39,342 nt of DNA, taken from contig CAJLYG010000008.1 of assembly GCA_905210845.1 (NCBI GenBank), positions 1-39,342 on the forward strand, given 5' to 3'. This document shows, in pieces, positions 7,227 to 15,891 of this stretch. Origin of the DNA: an uncultured Prevotella sp. (GTDB taxonomy: Bacteria > Bacteroidota > Bacteroidia > Bacteroidales > Bacteroidaceae). The position numbers were made by a program, and so were the translations under genes. The notes beneath the pieces were generated by a model. The model did not search any database. It worked only from the letters and a program-made list of their open reading frames with translations, and was not told the origin of the DNA. Position 1 is the stretch's first letter, and each line of letters opens with the position of its first letter.

Positions 7227-8315
7227 ATGAGTATTTTACAAAAAGATTTAGACCATACGTTAGCTGGACTCACCCCTGCAGAGCAAGCTAAGCTGAAAGA
7301 TTCCACGATCCTGATCACAGGATGCGGTGGTTTCCTGGGGTATTATTTTATGCACTTCTTTGATGCCCAGGCAGAGAAATTAGGCATTAAGAAAGTGATC
7401 GGGTTAGACAACTTCATGTTGGGACTACCCGGATGGATCAAAAAGTTGAAGGACAAACCCCTTTTCGACATCAAGAAATTCGATATTATCAAGGACAAGA
7501 TCGAGGATGTAGAAGGTGCCGGACAGGCTGACTTCATCATCCACATGGCATCTATTGCCTCCCCGATGTTCTATCGCAAATACCCTATTGAGACGCTCGA
7601 CGCCAATATCTGGGGGCTCAGGTCCTTACTCGACTTCTATAAGGAGAAGCCGATCCGTGGGTTCCTGTTTTTCTCATCCAGTGAGCTATATGGAGACCCA
7701 GACCCAGCGCACGTTCCCACCTCTGAGGACTATTTCGGGAATGTCTGTGCGACCGGCCCTCGCTCCTGCTATGACGAGTCGAAACGCTTTGGGGAGACCA
7801 TGTGCATGCTTTTCGCGCAGAAATACAAGATGCCGTTGGGTGTTGTCCGCCCCTTCAACAACTATGGTCCCGGCATGAGGATCGGAGACAAGCGCGTCCC
7901 AGCAGACTTTGCCTTAGCCGTCATGGAAAACCGTGACATCCAGATCCTGTCCAATGGCTCTCCCACCCGCACCTTCTGCTATATAGCTGATTCCGTGAAT
8001 GGCTATCTGAAGATCATGCTCCACGGTACTTATGACTATTTCAATATAGGCATTGAGAAACCAGAGATCAGCATCTCGCAATTAGCAGAGATCTATGCCA
8101 AGGCAGGAAAAGAGATCTTCGGGTATACGGGGAAGGTGACCTATGCCACCAGTCCTGACAAGGAATACCTGACCAACAATCCCCAACGCCGCTGCCCCAA
8201 TATCAACAAGGCACGCACGCTGTTAGGCTACCAGCCCACCATCCTCGTCGAGGAAGGGGTAGGCAGGTTCTTGCAATTCCTGAAAGAGAGTGATGAAGGT
8301 GAATATAAATGGTAA
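7227..8315 (+). CDS. NAD-dependent epimerase/dehydratase, UDP-glucuronate decarboxylase (UXS)-like
   Basis: 362 aa. The NAD-binding glycine motif 'TGCGGFLG' is at 31-38, 'SSSELYGD' (150-157) supplies the catalytic Ser, and 'YDESK' (182-186) supplies Tyr and Lys. The stretch 'GNVCATGPRSCYDESKR' closely resembles UXS enzymes, which convert UDP-glucuronate to UDP-xylose through a 4-keto-pentose, rather than RfbB/RfbG dehydratases. The next gene is a UDP-sugar dehydrogenase that would supply UDP-glucuronate, which supports this reading. Other SDR products (a 4-keto sugar or an epimer) cannot be excluded. An extension of about 25 residues before the Rossmann fold is unusual but in frame from a clear ATG. 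Confidence 0.85.
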   Translation: MSILQKDLDHTLAGLTPAEQAKLKDSTILITGCGGFLGYYFMHFFDAQAEKLGIKKVIGLDNFMLGLPGWIKKLKDKPLFDIKKFDIIKDKIEDVEGAGQADFIIHMASIASPMFYRKYPIETLDANIWGLRSLLDFYKEKPIRGFLFFSSSELYGDPDPAHVPTSEDYFGNVCATGPRSCYDESKRFGETMCMLFAQKYKMPLGVVRPFNNYGPGMRIGDKRVPADFALAVMENRDIQILSNGSPTRTFCYIADSVNGYLKIMLHGTYDYFNIGIEKPEISISQLAEIYAKAGKEIFGYTGKVTYATSPDKEYLTNNPQRRCPNINKARTLLGYQPTILVEEGVGRFLQFLKESDEGEYKW

Positions 8316-8317
8316 TC

Positions 8318-8324
8318 AAGGAGG
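8318..8324 (+). promoter_or_regulatory. Strong Shine-Dalgarno of the UDP-sugar dehydrogenase gene
   Basis: AAGGAGG lies 10 bp before the ATG at 8335. It decides for this start over the upstream in-frame ATG at about 8293, which lies inside the previous gene. Strong Shine-Dalgarno sites are uncommon in Bacteroidota. Confidence 0.6.
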
Positions 8325-8334
8325 ATATCAAAAC

Positions 8335-9608
8335 ATGACAATCACAGTTTTTGGACTTGGATTTGTGGGACTGACCACATCATTAGGCTTTGCGGAATAT
8401 GGCCATACTGTCTATGGAGTAGAGGTAGACAAGGACAGGTTAGCCAGGATCCAGCAGGGCAAGCTCCCTTTCTTGGAAGAAGGATTGGACGAAGCCTTGA
8501 CCAGGCATCTCAACAAGCGTTTCTTCGCTATCTCACCAGAACAGTTGAATGACGCAATCCGCGATAGCGACTGTATCTACTATTGCGTCGGCACACCTTA
8601 TGGGAAGGACGGACAGGCAGACTTGACCTATCTCTTCGGTGCCATCGACCAGACCCTTGCTGCCAAGCAGGACGACCGCTTCCGCGTGTTGGTTGTCAAG
8701 AGTACGATACCACCTTCCACGACCCAGCAAAAGGTCATCCCTTATTTAACAGGACGAGGCTACCAGGTTGGCAAGACCATTGGCGTCGGCAATAACCCGG
8801 AATTCCTCAGGGAGGGACATTGCTGGGATGATTTCATGCACGCCGACCGTATTGTCTTAGGGGTCAGTGACCCGCAGTCAGAAGCCATGCTGCGTGAGGT
8901 CTATGCCAGTGTCAAGGTACCTGTCTTCTGTGTTTCCCTGAACACGGGAGAATTTATCAAATATCTGTCTAATACCCTGCTCGCCACCCTGATCAGCTAC
9001 TCCAACGATGACCCTCGGATACAAAACAGAGCGTCGTGGCTGACCAGATCGGGGGCATCGACGTCGCAGAAGCCTTCCGCATCCTCCACATGGACAAGCG
9101 TTGGGGCGGTGCCCCTATGGCTTCCTATGTCTATCCGGGTTGCGGATATGGAGGGTACTGCCTGCCCAAAGATACCAATGCCCTCTATGCCGTCAGTAAG
9201 TCTGCAGGATTTGACCCGCAGATCCTGAAGAACGTGATTGCGACCAACGACCAGATGCCCTACTTTATGGCACAACGGATTATCCATGCCGTGGGGGAAG
9301 ACAAGGATACACGCATTGGCATCCTCGGCTTGTCATTCAAGCCCGGCAGTGATGACGTGCGCGATACACCGAGTGCCAAGATTATCCGGGAACTGATGCG
9401 TGCCGGATATACCCATATCTGCGGCTATGACCCTGTTGCCAACAAGGAGTTCGCACACAGGTACGACTTTGACATTGACTATATAGACAGTTATGAGGAG
9501 ATCCTGAAGGAAGCCCAAGTATTGGTCATTACCACTGCATGGCAGGAATTCAAGGATATCCACACACGGACCGGCAAGACCGTGGTCGACTGTAGATACA
9601 TGCTATAA
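8335..9608 (+). pseudogene. UDP-glucose 6-dehydrogenase-type gene broken by a complex indel
   Basis: The 5' part encodes 'MTITVFGLGFVGLTTSLGFA' (Rossmann fold) through 'NTLLATLISYSND' near base 9008. The 3' part continues in another frame from about 9035 with 'VADQIGGIDVAEAFRILHMD'. It includes the catalytic Cys motif 'GYGGYCLPKD' and the C-terminal domain to 'VVDCRYML'. Together they span a full nucleotide-sugar dehydrogenase of about 420 aa, which oxidises UDP-glucose to UDP-glucuronate. At the junction, after codons for SYSN, there are 29 bases where about 12 are expected, including the apparently foreign GGATACAAAACAGAGCGTC. Neither half can work alone: the first lacks the catalytic Cys, the second the NAD site. 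A real null mutation is likely, an assembly fault possible. Confidence 0.85.
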
Positions 9609-9623
9609 GGAAAAGGTAGTCCG

Positions 9624-9665
9624 GTTACCTGACTTGTCCCATTATATCAAAACAAGTCAGGTAAC
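9624..9665. terminator. Bidirectional terminator hairpin
   Basis: GTTACCTGACTTGT (9624-9637) and ACAAGTCAGGTAAC (9652-9665) are perfect 14-bp arms around a 14-nt loop. They lie between two convergent stop codons, 15 bp after the dehydrogenase and 3 bp after the glycosyltransferase (minus strand). Confidence 0.8.
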
Positions 9666-9668
9666 GGC

Positions 9669-10805
9669 CTATCCCCTGAGGATCGCCTTGTATTCCGCTA
9701 TCATCTGATGGGCAATGTCCGTATTCTCAAACCTACGTACATATTCACGGCTCATCGAAATCCGTTTCTCTCGGAAAGCAGCCCCGGGAAGCATCTGCCG
9801 AATAGCTTCTGCCATCTCCTCCGGTCGGTCGGGATCTACGTATAAGCAGTCAGGGCCACCAGCTTCTTCCAGGCAAGAGCCTACGCACCCCACGACGGGA
9901 AGCCCACTCTGTATCGCCTCGATGATCGGAATGCCAAAGCCTTCATAGCGTGAAGGATAGACAAAGCAATCCGCTTGCTGGTAAATTGCATACAGATCAT
10001 CATTGGGCACTCCACTCAGCAGATGCACCCTGTGTGTCAGATTTGCCTTTTCCACAAACCGTAATATGTCCTGGACATACGCTGTCTGTCGCCCGACAAT
10101 GACGAGATGCAAGTCGTCTGGCAATAACGGCAACGCCTTCACCGCAAGGAGAACATTCTTTCGTCGCTCTATGGTGCCTACGTTGAGGATGTACCGCTGT
10201 GGAAGGCCATACTTCTGCCTGACCATCGCCTTCTGCATGTCAGAGGAACGCACCGTAAAGCGAGTCCCGCAGCTCTGATAGACCACATCGATTTTCTCTG
10301 CTGGGAAATCGCAGTAGTGCAAGATATCATTCTTCGTGCATTCACTGATGGCGATAATGCGATCAGCCTCCTTGCAGGTCATCCTGAACTTCCAGGCATA
10401 GATCTTGGTATCGATCCAATGATAATACTCAGGATGACGAAGGAAGATCAGGTCATGAATGGTCACCACGCTCTTGATGCCCGACTTCCTGATCCCAAAG
10501 GGCAGTTCCCCAGACAACCCATGGAAGAGGTCTATCCGATCCCTTTGGAGGTCGTGGATGATCCCTTTACTGCGCCAAAATGCTGCCTTGATCCCTGAAA
10601 GCGGCCTTTCAGGATATACGAACCTGACATTCGGGCGCAGTACAACCTGCCCACGCAAGCTCTCCTTTCCCGAATCTGGGGCATACAGCCACAAATCCAT
10701 GTCACCGTCCTCTTGCGCGGACAAGGCGTTGACCAACGTTCTTCCGTAGCTTCCCAAGCCGGTTCCGTTCTTCACGATCCTTTTCGCATCATATCCTATT
10801 CTCAT
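9669..10805 (-). CDS. GT4-family glycosyltransferase
   Basis: About 378 aa from the ATG at 10803-10805 ('MRIGYDAKRIVKNGTGLGSY'). The longer frame begins with a TTG and adds nine residues I do not trust. The N-terminal 'GTGLGSYGR' glycine-rich loop and C-terminal 'YEGFGIPIIEAIQSGLP', with the E-x7-E nucleotide-binding motif, mark a retaining GT-B enzyme of group 1. It probably adds one sugar to the LPS core or O-chain on the cytoplasmic side. It is the last gene of the long minus-strand operon, 30 bp behind the WaaP-like kinase, with a strong terminator just past its stop. Sugar and acceptor are unknown. Confidence 0.9.
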   Translation of the reverse strand: MRIGYDAKRIVKNGTGLGSYGRTLVNALSAQEDGDMDLWLYAPDSGKESLRGQVVLRPNVRFVYPERPLSGIKAAFWRSKGIIHDLQRDRIDLFHGLSGELPFGIRKSGIKSVVTIHDLIFLRHPEYYHWIDTKIYAWKFRMTCKEADRIIAISECTKNDILHYCDFPAEKIDVVYQSCGTRFTVRSSDMQKAMVRQKYGLPQRYILNVGTIERRKNVLLAVKALPLLPDDLHLVIVGRQTAYVQDILRFVEKANLTHRVHLLSGVPNDDLYAIYQQADCFVYPSRYEGFGIPIIEAIQSGLPVVGCVGSCLEEAGGPDCLYVDPDRPEEMAEAIRQMLPGAAFREKRISMSREYVRRFENTDIAHQMIAEYKAILRG

Positions 10806-10835
10806 GGCCTTATTATCATTAAGAAAAGACAAACA

Positions 10836-11585
10836 TTATAAATCCGGGGCAAAGTCGACTTCGTGATTTCTCAGGTACTTCTTCCAGAACCTTGCACGCT
10901 CCTTCAATACCATACGCACGCAATCCTCCTCATTGGCTCCCCTACCCTTGGCATAGGCCTGGGCAAGCAAGGTAAAGAAATGCTTGTCGCCCCATAGGCG
11001 GACGAAATTGGCACATCCCTGCTCGATAGTGACCGGTCCGAAATACATCCGGTTGATATCCACCAAGGAGAAATGATAGCCGTCCTTGAGCACGTCCCAT
11101 AAGATATTTCCCGGTGAGAAATCCCTGTGCATGACCTCGCGCTCATGCATCTGTGCCGTAAAGGAGCCCAAGGCCACTGCCAGATCGTCATAAGAAGCAT
11201 CCTTATTCAATGCCACCTCATACAAGCGATGCGGATAAGGGCACTGGATACTGATGAAATAGCTCAGTCCCAAGAGACCATGATGGCGCTCCTCCACGTA
11301 AGCCACTTCCTCAGGGGTCTCGATACCTTTCTCCCGGAGGATCTTCGGATAAGTCCAAGCACGCATCCCTTTCGGGATCCTCCATCCCCAAGAATAAATA
11401 TATCTGTTCAGGAAATGAGGCTCATGAAAGCGCTTCACATTCAGGGGAGTGCCATCAGGGGCGACAAAAAGCTTGATCAGGTTCCTGCGCCCCCCATAAA
11501 TATAGGTTCCCTCGGTATCCATCTTGGAGGGAATGCACTCGATGAACGAACGCAAATGCTCATATTTTGGATTCAACAATATCAT
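10836..11585 (-). CDS. Kdo/WaaP-family lipopolysaccharide kinase
   Basis: 249 aa. A kinase-like fold is indicated by 'NVKRF' (Lys51, the expected ATP lysine), the catalytic loop 'HRDFSPGN' (153-160) and 'VDINRM' (175-180), where D-I-N replaces the DFG Asp motif as is usual in this family. Such enzymes phosphorylate core sugars of LPS (Kdo or heptose) in the cytoplasm. The placement between an LpxL-type acyltransferase and a glycosyltransferase fits core assembly. The specific sugar cannot be read from sequence. Confidence 0.82.
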   Translation of the reverse strand: MILLNPKYEHLRSFIECIPSKMDTEGTYIYGGRRNLIKLFVAPDGTPLNVKRFHEPHFLNRYIYSWGWRIPKGMRAWTYPKILREKGIETPEEVAYVEERHHGLLGLSYFISIQCPYPHRLYEVALNKDASYDDLAVALGSFTAQMHEREVMHRDFSPGNILWDVLKDGYHFSLVDINRMYFGPVTIEQGCANFVRLWGDKHFFTLLAQAYAKGRGANEEDCVRMVLKERARFWKKYLRNHEVDFAPDL

Positions 11586-11632
11586 ACGATGTCATGATTG
11601 GGTAATTGAAATGAATGAAGTGGAACGCGAGA

Positions 11633-12610
11633 CTAATCCGTATTTTCCGCATGTGACTTAGGGACAACTTTCCCATTGACGACCTGAAACCGCCTGTCAA
11701 ACTCCTCGTGCGTACGTTTCCAGCGATGATGGCTCCACAGGTAATAACGAGGATCGCGACGAATCGTCTGCTCTAACATCTTAAAGAATGCCTTGGTAAT
11801 GCCATACTCCTCCATCTGCTCCGGTTCCCGGGTGATCAGTCGGAAGGTACAGATATAATGTCCTCTCTCCGGTCGCTCCATGTCCACATAGAAAACAGCA
11901 TCATGCATCTTCCTCATGATCCGCTCTGCCCCCGTAAAGACTGGGGTCTCATGATGCATGAATGGCAACCACAGATGGATATTCTCCCATTTGGGACCTT
12001 GGTCGGCGATATATCCAAAGAGGCTCCGCCTGTCCTGCTGACGGTAGCTGACCAAATACCGGAGGATCTTCTGTTTCGGTATACAGACCCCACCCATGCT
12101 CTGTCGCATATCAATGAAGAGCCGGTCGAACACCTTATTATATAGAGGGTGGTAAATAAGTCCCATCACCGCATCTGGATGCTGGTCGAAGGCGATGCCT
12201 GTAGCGGAAAGGTATTCCCAATTACAGTAATGCCCCAGTATGGCAGCACAGTCCTGTCCTTCATCAAAGCATTTCTCCACGTCCTCCACCTGACGGAACT
12301 CAATATGCCCAGCCATTTCCTCCTTACTCATAGACAGCATTTTCAAGGTCTCGAAGAAATAATCACAGAACCAATGGTAGAAAGCCTTTTCTATGGAAAC
12401 GATCTCAAGTGTGGATTTTTCCGGGAAGGATGTCATCAGGTTCTTGCGCACGATGCCTCGTCGGTATCTCAGCAAATAGTACATGATAAGATACTCGGCA
12501 TCCGAGATGCCGTAGAGAACCCTGAATGGCAACTTAGACAGGGCATAGAAAAAAGTATATACTACCTTATACATCATCAAAAAAGAATACAAGCCATGGT
12601 CCGCCATCAT
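11633..12610 (-). CDS. Lipid A acyltransferase (LpxL/HtrB family)
   Basis: 325 aa from the first ATG, 11 bp behind the MsbA stop. 'MMYKVVYTFFYALSKLPFRV' (ATG at 12575-12577) is an alternative start that begins directly with the membrane anchor and looks more typical. The family's catalytic H-x4-D/E motif is 'HYCNWE' (His127, Glu132). 'IADQGPKWENIHLWLPFMHH' continues as in LpxL homologues. The enzyme adds a secondary acyl chain to the lipid A precursor at the inner membrane. Pairing with the lipid A flippase just upstream supports the call. Chain length and position of acylation are not predictable here. Confidence 0.92.
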   Translation of the reverse strand: MMADHGLYSFLMMYKVVYTFFYALSKLPFRVLYGISDAEYLIMYYLLRYRRGIVRKNLMTSFPEKSTLEIVSIEKAFYHWFCDYFFETLKMLSMSKEEMAGHIEFRQVEDVEKCFDEGQDCAAILGHYCNWEYLSATGIAFDQHPDAVMGLIYHPLYNKVFDRLFIDMRQSMGGVCIPKQKILRYLVSYRQQDRRSLFGYIADQGPKWENIHLWLPFMHHETPVFTGAERIMRKMHDAVFYVDMERPERGHYICTFRLITREPEQMEEYGITKAFFKMLEQTIRRDPRYYLWSHHRWKRTHEEFDRRFQVVNGKVVPKSHAENTD

Positions 12611-12621
12611 GTGGCAGGCAC

Positions 12622-14487
12622 TTATACCTGCTGCATATCATGCAGTTTCCGATAATATCCATTCCTATTTATCAGTTCGTCATGGGTACCACGCTCTACG
12701 ATACGCCCTTCATGGACTACGCAGATCTCATCAGCGTTCTTGATGGTCGACAGTCGATGGGCGATGGCAATCGTCGTGCGTGTCTTCATCAGTCGCTCCA
12801 AGGCATCCTGCACCAACCGTTCACTTTCCGTATCCAGTGCCGAGGTAGCCTCATCAAGGATCAAGATCGGTGGGTTCTTCAGGATCGCACGTGCAATACT
12901 CACCCGTTGCCGCTGCCCACCGGACAGTCTGCCTCCACGGTCGCCGATGCCCGTATCATATCCCTTTTCCGATGCCATGATAAAATCATGGGCATTCGCG
13001 ATCTTGGCAGCCTCTACAACCTGCTCCTTGGTAGCATTCTCCACCCCGAAGGAGATATTATTAAAAAACGTATCGTTAAACAAGATCGCCTCCTGGTTGA
13101 CATTCCCAATCAACGACCGCAGGTCGTGTACGCCCAAGTCCTTGACATTCATGCCATCAATCAGCACCTCCCCCTCTTGCACGTCATAATAACGAGGGAT
13201 CAAGTCGACAAGCGTTGACTTCCCACTTCCGCTCTGCCCCACCAAGGCAATCGTCTTCCCTTTGGGGATTACTAAGTTGATATCCCTCAGCACCCAGTTG
13301 GGAACAGGCTTGTCAGATCCCTCCTGAAGCGTTGTCCCATAAGCGAAGCTGACATGCCGGAACTCAATCTCATGCTCGAAACTCTTGATAGGAATCGGAT
13401 GTTCTTTTTCCTTGATGTCGATCTCCGCATTCAGGATCTTGTCAACACGTTCCATAGAAGCCAATCCCTTCGGGATATTATAACTTGCCTTAGAGAAATC
13501 CTTGAGGGGCTGGATAATACTATAGAGCATCACCAGATAATAGATGAATGTCGGGCCCGAGATCACCGGATTGTTCCTCAGCACCAAGGTACCCCCGAAC
13601 CAAAGCACGATGACGATCATCAAGGTGCCCAAGAACTCGCTCATAGGATGCGCCATCTGTTGTCGGATGTTCACCCTCATGATATCATTACGATAAGCCG
13701 TGTTCACCTTATCGAAGCGCGCGTTCATCTTATCCTCAGCACAGAAAGCCTTGATGATACGCAGTCCACCCAAGGTCTCCTCCACTTGGCTCATCGTATC
13801 ACTCCACAATGCCTGCGCCTTGATGGACTTTGCTTTCAGCTTACGGCCGACGAAGCCCATAAACCAGCCGAAGATCGGCACGAAGACAATGGTAAACAGC
13901 GTCAACTGCCAAGAGACGAAGAGCAAGGTCGTAAAGTAAGCGATGATCAGGATCGGGTTCTTGAACAACATATCCAAGGAAGACATGATTGAGTTTTCGA
14001 TCTCCTGCACATCCCCACTCATCCGTGCGATAATATCCCCTTTCCGCTCCTCAGAGAAGAACCCCAATGAAAGAGAAGTGATCTTCCGGTATAACTGGTT
14101 GCGGATATCCCTGACTACACCTGTGCGGATCGGGATAATCGTGGCAGAGGAAAGAAAATAAGACATCGTCTTCAGGAAAGTCATGAAAGCAAGAAAAAGC
14201 CCGATGGCCAATAATGTCGTGGTAGATCCCCAGGATGCGATCATCTGCTGGACATAGTAATCCGCGTTATTGCTCAAGACCTCTTTCAGGTTGTCCAGAT
14301 CCCACTCCATCAGATGAGTAGCAGCAACAGCCTTCTCCGTCTTGAACAAGATCTGAAGGATCGGGATGAGCGCGGCAAACGAAAAGATGTTTAATACCGC
14401 AGAGAGGATATTAAACAGGACCGAGAGTACGAGATATTTCTTGTACGGGGGGACAAACCTACGCAGTACCTGGAGAAATTCTTTCAT
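12622..14487 (-). CDS. msbA: Lipid A export ABC transporter, MsbA-type
   Basis: 621 aa with fused domains. The six-helix permease covers about 15-340 (helices near 18-48, 90-113, 178-213 and 284-322). The ATPase domain carries Walker A 'GQSGSGKST' (417-425), Q-loop 'NVNQEAILF', signature 'LSGGQRQR' (521-528), Walker B 'ILILDE' (541-546) and an H-loop His in 'IAIAHRLSTI'. MsbA works as a homodimer and flips lipid A-core across the inner membrane. The acyltransferase gene follows with an 11-bp gap. The general type (multidrug-like ABC exporter) is certain; the lipid A role rests on context. Confidence 0.9.
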   Translation of the reverse strand: MKEFLQVLRRFVPPYKKYLVLSVLFNILSAVLNIFSFAALIPILQILFKTEKAVAATHLMEWDLDNLKEVLSNNADYYVQQMIASWGSTTTLLAIGLFLAFMTFLKTMSYFLSSATIIPIRTGVVRDIRNQLYRKITSLSLGFFSEERKGDIIARMSGDVQEIENSIMSSLDMLFKNPILIIAYFTTLLFVSWQLTLFTIVFVPIFGWFMGFVGRKLKAKSIKAQALWSDTMSQVEETLGGLRIIKAFCAEDKMNARFDKVNTAYRNDIMRVNIRQQMAHPMSEFLGTLMIVIVLWFGGTLVLRNNPVISGPTFIYYLVMLYSIIQPLKDFSKASYNIPKGLASMERVDKILNAEIDIKEKEHPIPIKSFEHEIEFRHVSFAYGTTLQEGSDKPVPNWVLRDINLVIPKGKTIALVGQSGSGKSTLVDLIPRYYDVQEGEVLIDGMNVKDLGVHDLRSLIGNVNQEAILFNDTFFNNISFGVENATKEQVVEAAKIANAHDFIMASEKGYDTGIGDRGGRLSGGQRQRVSIARAILKNPPILILDEATSALDTESERLVQDALERLMKTRTTIAIAHRLSTIKNADEICVVHEGRIVERGTHDELINRNGYYRKLHDMQQV

Positions 14488-14494
14488 TTGTTTA

Positions 14495-14525
14495 CAAAGA
14501 TAATGGAATTATCGTTATGAGTCAA
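14495..14525 (-). promoter_or_regulatory. Possible internal promoter directly before msbA
   Basis: On the minus strand TATCTTTG (14502-14495) matches TANNTTTG and has a TTG 20 bp upstream. The box ends only 7 bp before the msbA ATG, so a transcript from it would be nearly leaderless. It may let msbA-lpxL-kinase-glycosyltransferase run independently of the operon start. Confidence 0.4.
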
Positions 14526-14539
14526 CTATTTAGCATATT

Positions 14540-15883
14540 TTATGCTTCATCCCCAAGGGCCTCGCCAAACAAGGTGGCAGAAGTGGAGCCCGTGATCCTC
14601 ACTTTCACCAATTCGCCGATATGATGATTGCCACGGTCAATGACCACCGCCTTGTTCTGAGGTGTGCGCCCCATAAGCTGCTGGCGGCTTCTCTTGCTAA
14701 ACCCTTCGACAAGGATCTCGAAGACCTTTCCTTCATCCTTTTTATTGGCAAGGGCACTCATCTCCGTTTGCAAGTGGATCAACTCGTTGAGCCGACGTAT
14801 CTTCTCCTCTTCCGGAACATTATCCGGCAAATGCTTGGCCGCATAAGTTCCCGGGCGCTCACTATACTTAAACATAAAGGCAGAATCATACCCCACTTCT
14901 CTCACGAGCGACAAGGTCTGCTGGTGATCCTCCTCTGTCTCGTCATGATAACCGACAAAGATGTCTGTGGTAATGCCACAATCCGGAATGATCCTGCGGA
15001 TGGAAGCAATCTTGTCGAGATACTGCTCCCGGGTATACTTACGGTTCATTAGCCTCAGGATCTTATTGCTCCCACTTTGTGCCGGAAAATGGATATGATG
15101 GCAAAGGTTCGGCTCAGCGGCAATCGCCTCTAAGATATCCTCGCTCATATCCTCCGGGTTAGAAGTAGTAAAACGAACACGCATGTCAGGGACAGACTCC
15201 GCAACCATCCTCAACAGATGGGCGAAGGACAGCGACCCTTCCTCCCGTTTGCCCGATGGGGACAGTCCATAGCTATTGACATTCTGCCCCAGAAGAGTGA
15301 CCTCCTTATATCCCCTGTCGTGCAAGTCCCGCACCTCCTTCAGGATACTCTCTGCATCGCGACTACGCTCACGTCCCCTGGTATAAGGCACGATACAATA
15401 GTGACAGAAATTATTGCAGCCTCGCATGATACTCACGAAACCACTGACATGATTGCCCCCAATGCGCTGGGGGATGATATCACGGTAGGTCTCTGTCGTA
15501 GAGAGCTGCACGTCCATCGATGGCAATCCTAACTCGCACTGTCCCACCATTTCCGGGAGATTCAAATAAGAATCCGGTCCGCACACCAAGTTAGCATGGT
15601 GGTTCTGAATCAAGTCATCCTTGACACGCTCAGCCATACAGCCCAGGACCCCAAGGATAACCTTACGCCCTTTTTTCTGCTCTGCATGCAAGGTATCCAG
15701 ACGGTTATAGATCTTGTTCTCAGCATTCTCTCGTACGGAACAAGTATTGAGGAAGATCGCATCTGCGTCCTCTTCCCTCTCACAAACATCATATCCCGCC
15801 ATCTTCATCACAGAGGCGACGACTTCGGAGTCTGCCACATTCATCTGGCAGCCATAAGTTTCAATATAGAGTTTCTTCATCAT
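14540..15883 (-). CDS. miaB: tRNA-2-methylthio-N6-isopentenyladenosine synthase MiaB
   Basis: 447 aa. The N-terminal domain has 'YIETYGCQMN' (Cys12) and two more cluster cysteines (Cys48 in 'NTCSVREN', Cys82 in 'GCMAERV'). The radical SAM motif is 'GCNNFCHYC' (Cys156, 160, 163), and a C-terminal TRAM-like domain follows. The enzyme methylthiolates i6A37 in tRNAs reading UNN codons. The start could be either of two adjacent ATGs. It is a translation housekeeping gene inside an otherwise envelope-related operon, 8 bp from the PAP2 gene and 52 bp from msbA. Confidence 0.96.
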   Translation of the reverse strand: MMKKLYIETYGCQMNVADSEVVASVMKMAGYDVCEREEDADAIFLNTCSVRENAENKIYNRLDTLHAEQKKGRKVILGVLGCMAERVKDDLIQNHHANLVCGPDSYLNLPEMVGQCELGLPSMDVQLSTTETYRDIIPQRIGGNHVSGFVSIMRGCNNFCHYCIVPYTRGRERSRDAESILKEVRDLHDRGYKEVTLLGQNVNSYGLSPSGKREEGSLSFAHLLRMVAESVPDMRVRFTTSNPEDMSEDILEAIAAEPNLCHHIHFPAQSGSNKILRLMNRKYTREQYLDKIASIRRIIPDCGITTDIFVGYHDETEEDHQQTLSLVREVGYDSAFMFKYSERPGTYAAKHLPDNVPEEEKIRRLNELIHLQTEMSALANKKDEGKVFEILVEGFSKRSRQQLMGRTPQNKAVVIDRGNHHIGELVKVRITGSTSATLFGEALGDEA

Positions 15884-15891
15884 TCTATTGA

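Noticed and set aside
9000..9040. Programmed frameshift in the dehydrogenase
   Set aside because: No slippery heptamer or downstream structure is seen, and the lesion changes length by many bases instead of one.
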